From the NCBI GenBank assembly GCA_019634245.1, contig JAHQVR010000038.1:1-8616 (forward strand): a stretch of 8,616 nucleotides of DNA. Reading direction: 5' to 3'. The DNA is from Gammaproteobacteria bacterium (lineage in GTDB: Bacteria > Pseudomonadota > Gammaproteobacteria > Granulosicoccales > Granulosicoccaceae). Shown piece after piece: positions 7,247 through 8,616 of the stretch. A program made the position numbers and the translations under genes. The notes below the pieces were generated by a model that was not told the origin of the DNA, did no database searches, and saw only the letters and a program-made list of their open reading frames with translations. Numbering within the stretch: the stretch's first letter is position 1; every line of letters begins with the position of its first letter.

Positions 7247-7593
7247 TGCAAAGGGCAGCTAGATGACTAATGCCACTGAGATAGCGCACAGCTACAGGCC
7301 AAACAGCTTAGCTGATGGATTTTTGCAACGAACGAATCAACGCGGCAGGATTCCAGCATCGGAAACAGATAAACAGGTGTCAATCTCGCCTTCTACCGCT
7401 GATCGGTGATGAAATTCAAATCATGAGGGTGCTACACGAATCAGTCGATCTAGAAAAACACCTTTAACTTCAACTGCTGATTCGTAACTGAGATCAAGAC
7501 TTCTAAGGAAAGTGATTGTGCCGACTAGCATCGCGCATGAGCCGCAGTTGAGGTAGGCACATATTCTGGCGAAGCCAGGTTTATGGGGCTGGG
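7247..7593. other. Gene-free stretch downstream of dctM
   Basis: No convincing reading frame was recognised on either strand and no strong terminator is apparent. The small dyad CAGCTTAGCTG followed by ATGGATTTTT (about 7305-7326) is too tight a hairpin to call. A 9-bp inverted repeat, ACGAATCAG (7436-7444) and CTGATTCGT (7477-7485), lies 32 nt apart. One such pair is expected by chance in a window of this size. The stretch borders decayed gene fragments and may itself be decayed sequence. Confidence 0.5.
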
Positions 7594-7803
7594 TCAACTG
7601 TCAGCTCCATGCACCTCGTTAGACAGGAGCACAGAGAGTCGGGTAGCTGACCAATATCCGGATCGATCACGAGAGTCTGCGTCCCAACCAAGTTTTCTCA
7701 ATCTACGACTCACCAGATGGTTCATGATCCCATGACCTACAACCAATACACTCCCATGCACACTAGCAATTTCAATCAGCTTGTCTACCGCAACATCTGC
7801 TCG
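7594..7803 (-). pseudogene. Histidine phosphatase-family C-terminal fragment
   Basis: A minus-strand frame of about 69 codons between an in-frame TAA (7804-7806) and TGA (7594-7596) has no plausible start codon of its own. It reads VDKLIEIA, then VLVVGHGIMNHLVSRRLRKL with GW immediately after, and later SGYWSATRL. This pattern (hydrophobic strand, GHG, N, then RxLRxLGW and a late YWS) resembles the C-terminal half of histidine phosphatase/phosphoglycerate mutase-like proteins, where the His of GHG is the second catalytic His. The N-terminal RHG half is missing: upstream on this strand lies a recombinase fragment instead. It is therefore read as a truncated remnant. The family call is from pattern memory only. 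Confidence 0.55.
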
Positions 7804-7832
7804 TTACCGTGTCGATTGGTAGGATTCAACAT

Positions 7833-7943
7833 TCGATCATACAATTGTGATGTTCGTGTTGAATCGTTCCCAGCAATGCGTGCTGCCTTTTCAAGCTCAC
7901 CGCCATTACGAAGAAACCCAGTGATCCCGGTGTCCGCGATGCA
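7833..7943 (-). pseudogene. Tyrosine recombinase (phage-type integrase) C-terminal remnant
   Basis: The minus-strand frame reads DTGITGFLRNGGELEKAARI, then AGNDSTRTSQLYDR. This follows the end of a common proteobacterial integrase group (RATGITxYLxNGGxLExAxxxAxHxSxRTTxLYDR), including the nucleophile Tyr of LYDR. The upstream catalytic HxxR is not recognisable (RCIAD in its place), and the later His of the HES triplet is Asn (NDS). Only about 35 residues of homology are present. In-frame stops lie at 7974-7976 upstream and 7785-7787 downstream; the longest ATG-started version would be about 58 codons. It is a dead fragment, evidence that a mobile element once sat here. Confidence 0.55.
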
Positions 7944-7965
7944 TCGCCCAGTTGTACGCATTAGC

Positions 7966-7991
7966 GTAGGCGCCTATGTAGTAGCGCCTAC
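7966..7991. repeat. 8-bp inverted repeat next to the recombinase remnant
   Basis: GTAGGCGC (7966-7973) and GCGCCTAC (7984-7991) are exact reverse complements around a 10-nt centre. The dyad lies between the end of the minus-strand repeat-protein gene and the recombinase fragment. No T tract follows on either strand, so it is a poor intrinsic terminator. It could be the remnant of a recombination site or a chance dyad. Confidence 0.35.
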
Positions 7992-8009
7992 TGTAGCAGT
8001 GAGTCAATA

Positions 8010-8616
8010 TCAGAATGCAGGATCAAAGTTCACTCTGTGCTGGAGCAGCGCAAGTTCTCCGTCCGAGTCCCTGACGGCTGCAAACAGGTTGCCTGCAACC
8101 ATTCGAGCTCCAATATCCAGTTCGCTGATCGCGCCTCCACCCGTCGCAACTACGGTTCCTTTGCGTCTGAGTTTCCTTCCATTGGAATGACTCCATGAAA
8201 TCAAACGTGCCTTGCCACCACCAATCACAGCGGTTACAAAATCCCTGGTTGTTGCACCGACGACACTTACATCACTGACACCATTAAGGATTTCCTCAGC
8301 CATCAAACCCAGCTCTCCGGTGACCGAAACGGCCCAGGTCTGGATGCGGAGGTTCCCGGCTGTGTCTCTCCCAGTTGCTACCACAAATTCTCGACCTGAA
8401 CCATGAACACGCGAGATTGAAAGTGACGAATTGGCTGACAGGGTGTATCCGGCTAATTCACCGCTGACATATTGCACGCCGTTGGCATGGCTCCATGTGC
8501 GGACAATTGCCTCACCATCACTGGCGCGTCTGTCGATCGTGACTGCTCCATCGAATGAACTGGCGTTAGCTGCATCAGTGGTAAATCGTCCTTCCCGTAT
8601 GTCAGTAATGGCGATG
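8010..8616 (-). CDS. Repeat protein of unknown function, C-terminal part (runs off right edge)
   Basis: The minus-strand frame is open from the right edge to a TGA at 8010-8012, giving about 201 C-terminal residues of a longer protein; the start is outside the window. The sequence consists of diverged repeats of about 47-53 residues. Each has a pattern like FVTAVxxxxGxLRLISW followed by SHSNG or a similar turn and a Gly-rich strand. The key Trp codons fall at 8493-8495, 8334-8336 and 8193-8195, so two repeats span exactly 100 residues. The last copy is degenerate (ELALLQHRV) just before the stop. Alternating strands, many Gly/Ser/Thr and no Cys suggest a beta-propeller or similar all-beta repeat fold, plausibly secreted or cell-surface. 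No enzyme motif is visible and I do not recognise the family. Confidence 0.7.
   Translation of the reverse strand, partial: IAITDIREGRFTTDAANASSFDGAVTIDRRASDGEAIVRTWSHANGVQYVSGELAGYTLSANSSLSISRVHGSGREFVVATGRDTAGNLRIQTWAVSVTGELGLMAEEILNGVSDVSVVGATTRDFVTAVIGGGKARLISWSHSNGRKLRRKGTVVATGGGAISELDIGARMVAGNLFAAVRDSDGELALLQHRVNFDPAF

Noticed and set aside
7436..7485. 9-bp inverted repeat ACGAATCAG/CTGATTCGT as an insertion-sequence end pair
   Set aside because: Only 50 bp is enclosed, with no transposase and no target duplication, and about one such pair is expected by chance.
7618..7624. GTTAGAC, which fits the GTTRRRY core of an integron attC site
   Set aside because: No partner RYYYAAC was found at attC distance (57-141 bp) on the expected side, and the 7-base degenerate motif is common by chance.
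8006..8016. AATATCAGAAT, an 11-base match to part of the right-hand dctB-dctP operator
   Set aside because: Matches of this length are expected several times by chance in 8.6 kb, and the symmetric other half-site TTCTGA is absent.
7717..8190. A 157-codon plus-strand open frame
   Set aside because: Its second half is antisense to the minus-strand repeat protein and its first half is antisense to the recombinase and phosphatase fragments. The Ser/Pro-rich product has no recognisable motif and looks like a shadow.
1..8616. CRISPR arrays, tRNA or rRNA genes
   Set aside because: No regularly spaced direct repeats and no recognisable tRNA or rRNA segments were seen on reading the window.

Overview
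The window looks like a piece of a free-living, Gram-negative proteobacterial chromosome. The evidence is a complete DctPQM-type TRAP transporter with its own DctB/DctD two-component system, moderate GC content, Shine-Dalgarno-led genes, and an export signal on the binding protein. A marine gammaproteobacterium is a reasonable guess from gene style, but this is inference and the sequence does not prove a lineage.

Layout from left to right. (1) Bases 2-793 (+) hold the 3' part of a proline racemase-family gene (hydroxyproline epimerase/racemase type, Ser/Cys active-site pair), cut by the left edge. (2) Bases 948-3901 (-) hold dctD and dctB, two nucleotides apart and transcribed leftward from a TTG start. 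(3) Bases 3902-4118 are a divergent control region with two 16-bp palindrome-like sites that are exact reverse complements of each other, centred 31 bp apart, plus two further dyads nearer dctP. (4) Bases 4119-7246 (+) hold dctP, an intercistronic hairpin, then dctQ and dctM overlapping by 10 bp. (5) Bases 7247-8009 contain no intact gene. They hold decayed minus-strand fragments of a histidine-phosphatase-family protein and of a tyrosine recombinase, side by side. (6) Bases 8010-8616 (-) hold the C-terminal part of a repeat protein with a roughly 50-residue period, running off the right edge.

How the genes work together: DctB should sense a C4-dicarboxylate or similar acid in the periplasm and phosphorylate DctD. 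DctD should control dctPQM, and perhaps dctBD, through the paired sites between the two operons. DctP binds the substrate in the periplasm and delivers it to the DctQ/DctM sodium-coupled permease.

The most unusual point is DctD. Its receiver and Fis-type DNA-binding domains look functional, but the central AAA+ domain has lost the Walker A lysine, the Walker B acidic pair, the arginine fingers and the whole GAFTGA loop. No -24/-12 sigma-54 promoter is visible upstream of dctP. Together these point to a dicarboxylate regulator that keeps the NtrC-family outline but no longer works through sigma-54.
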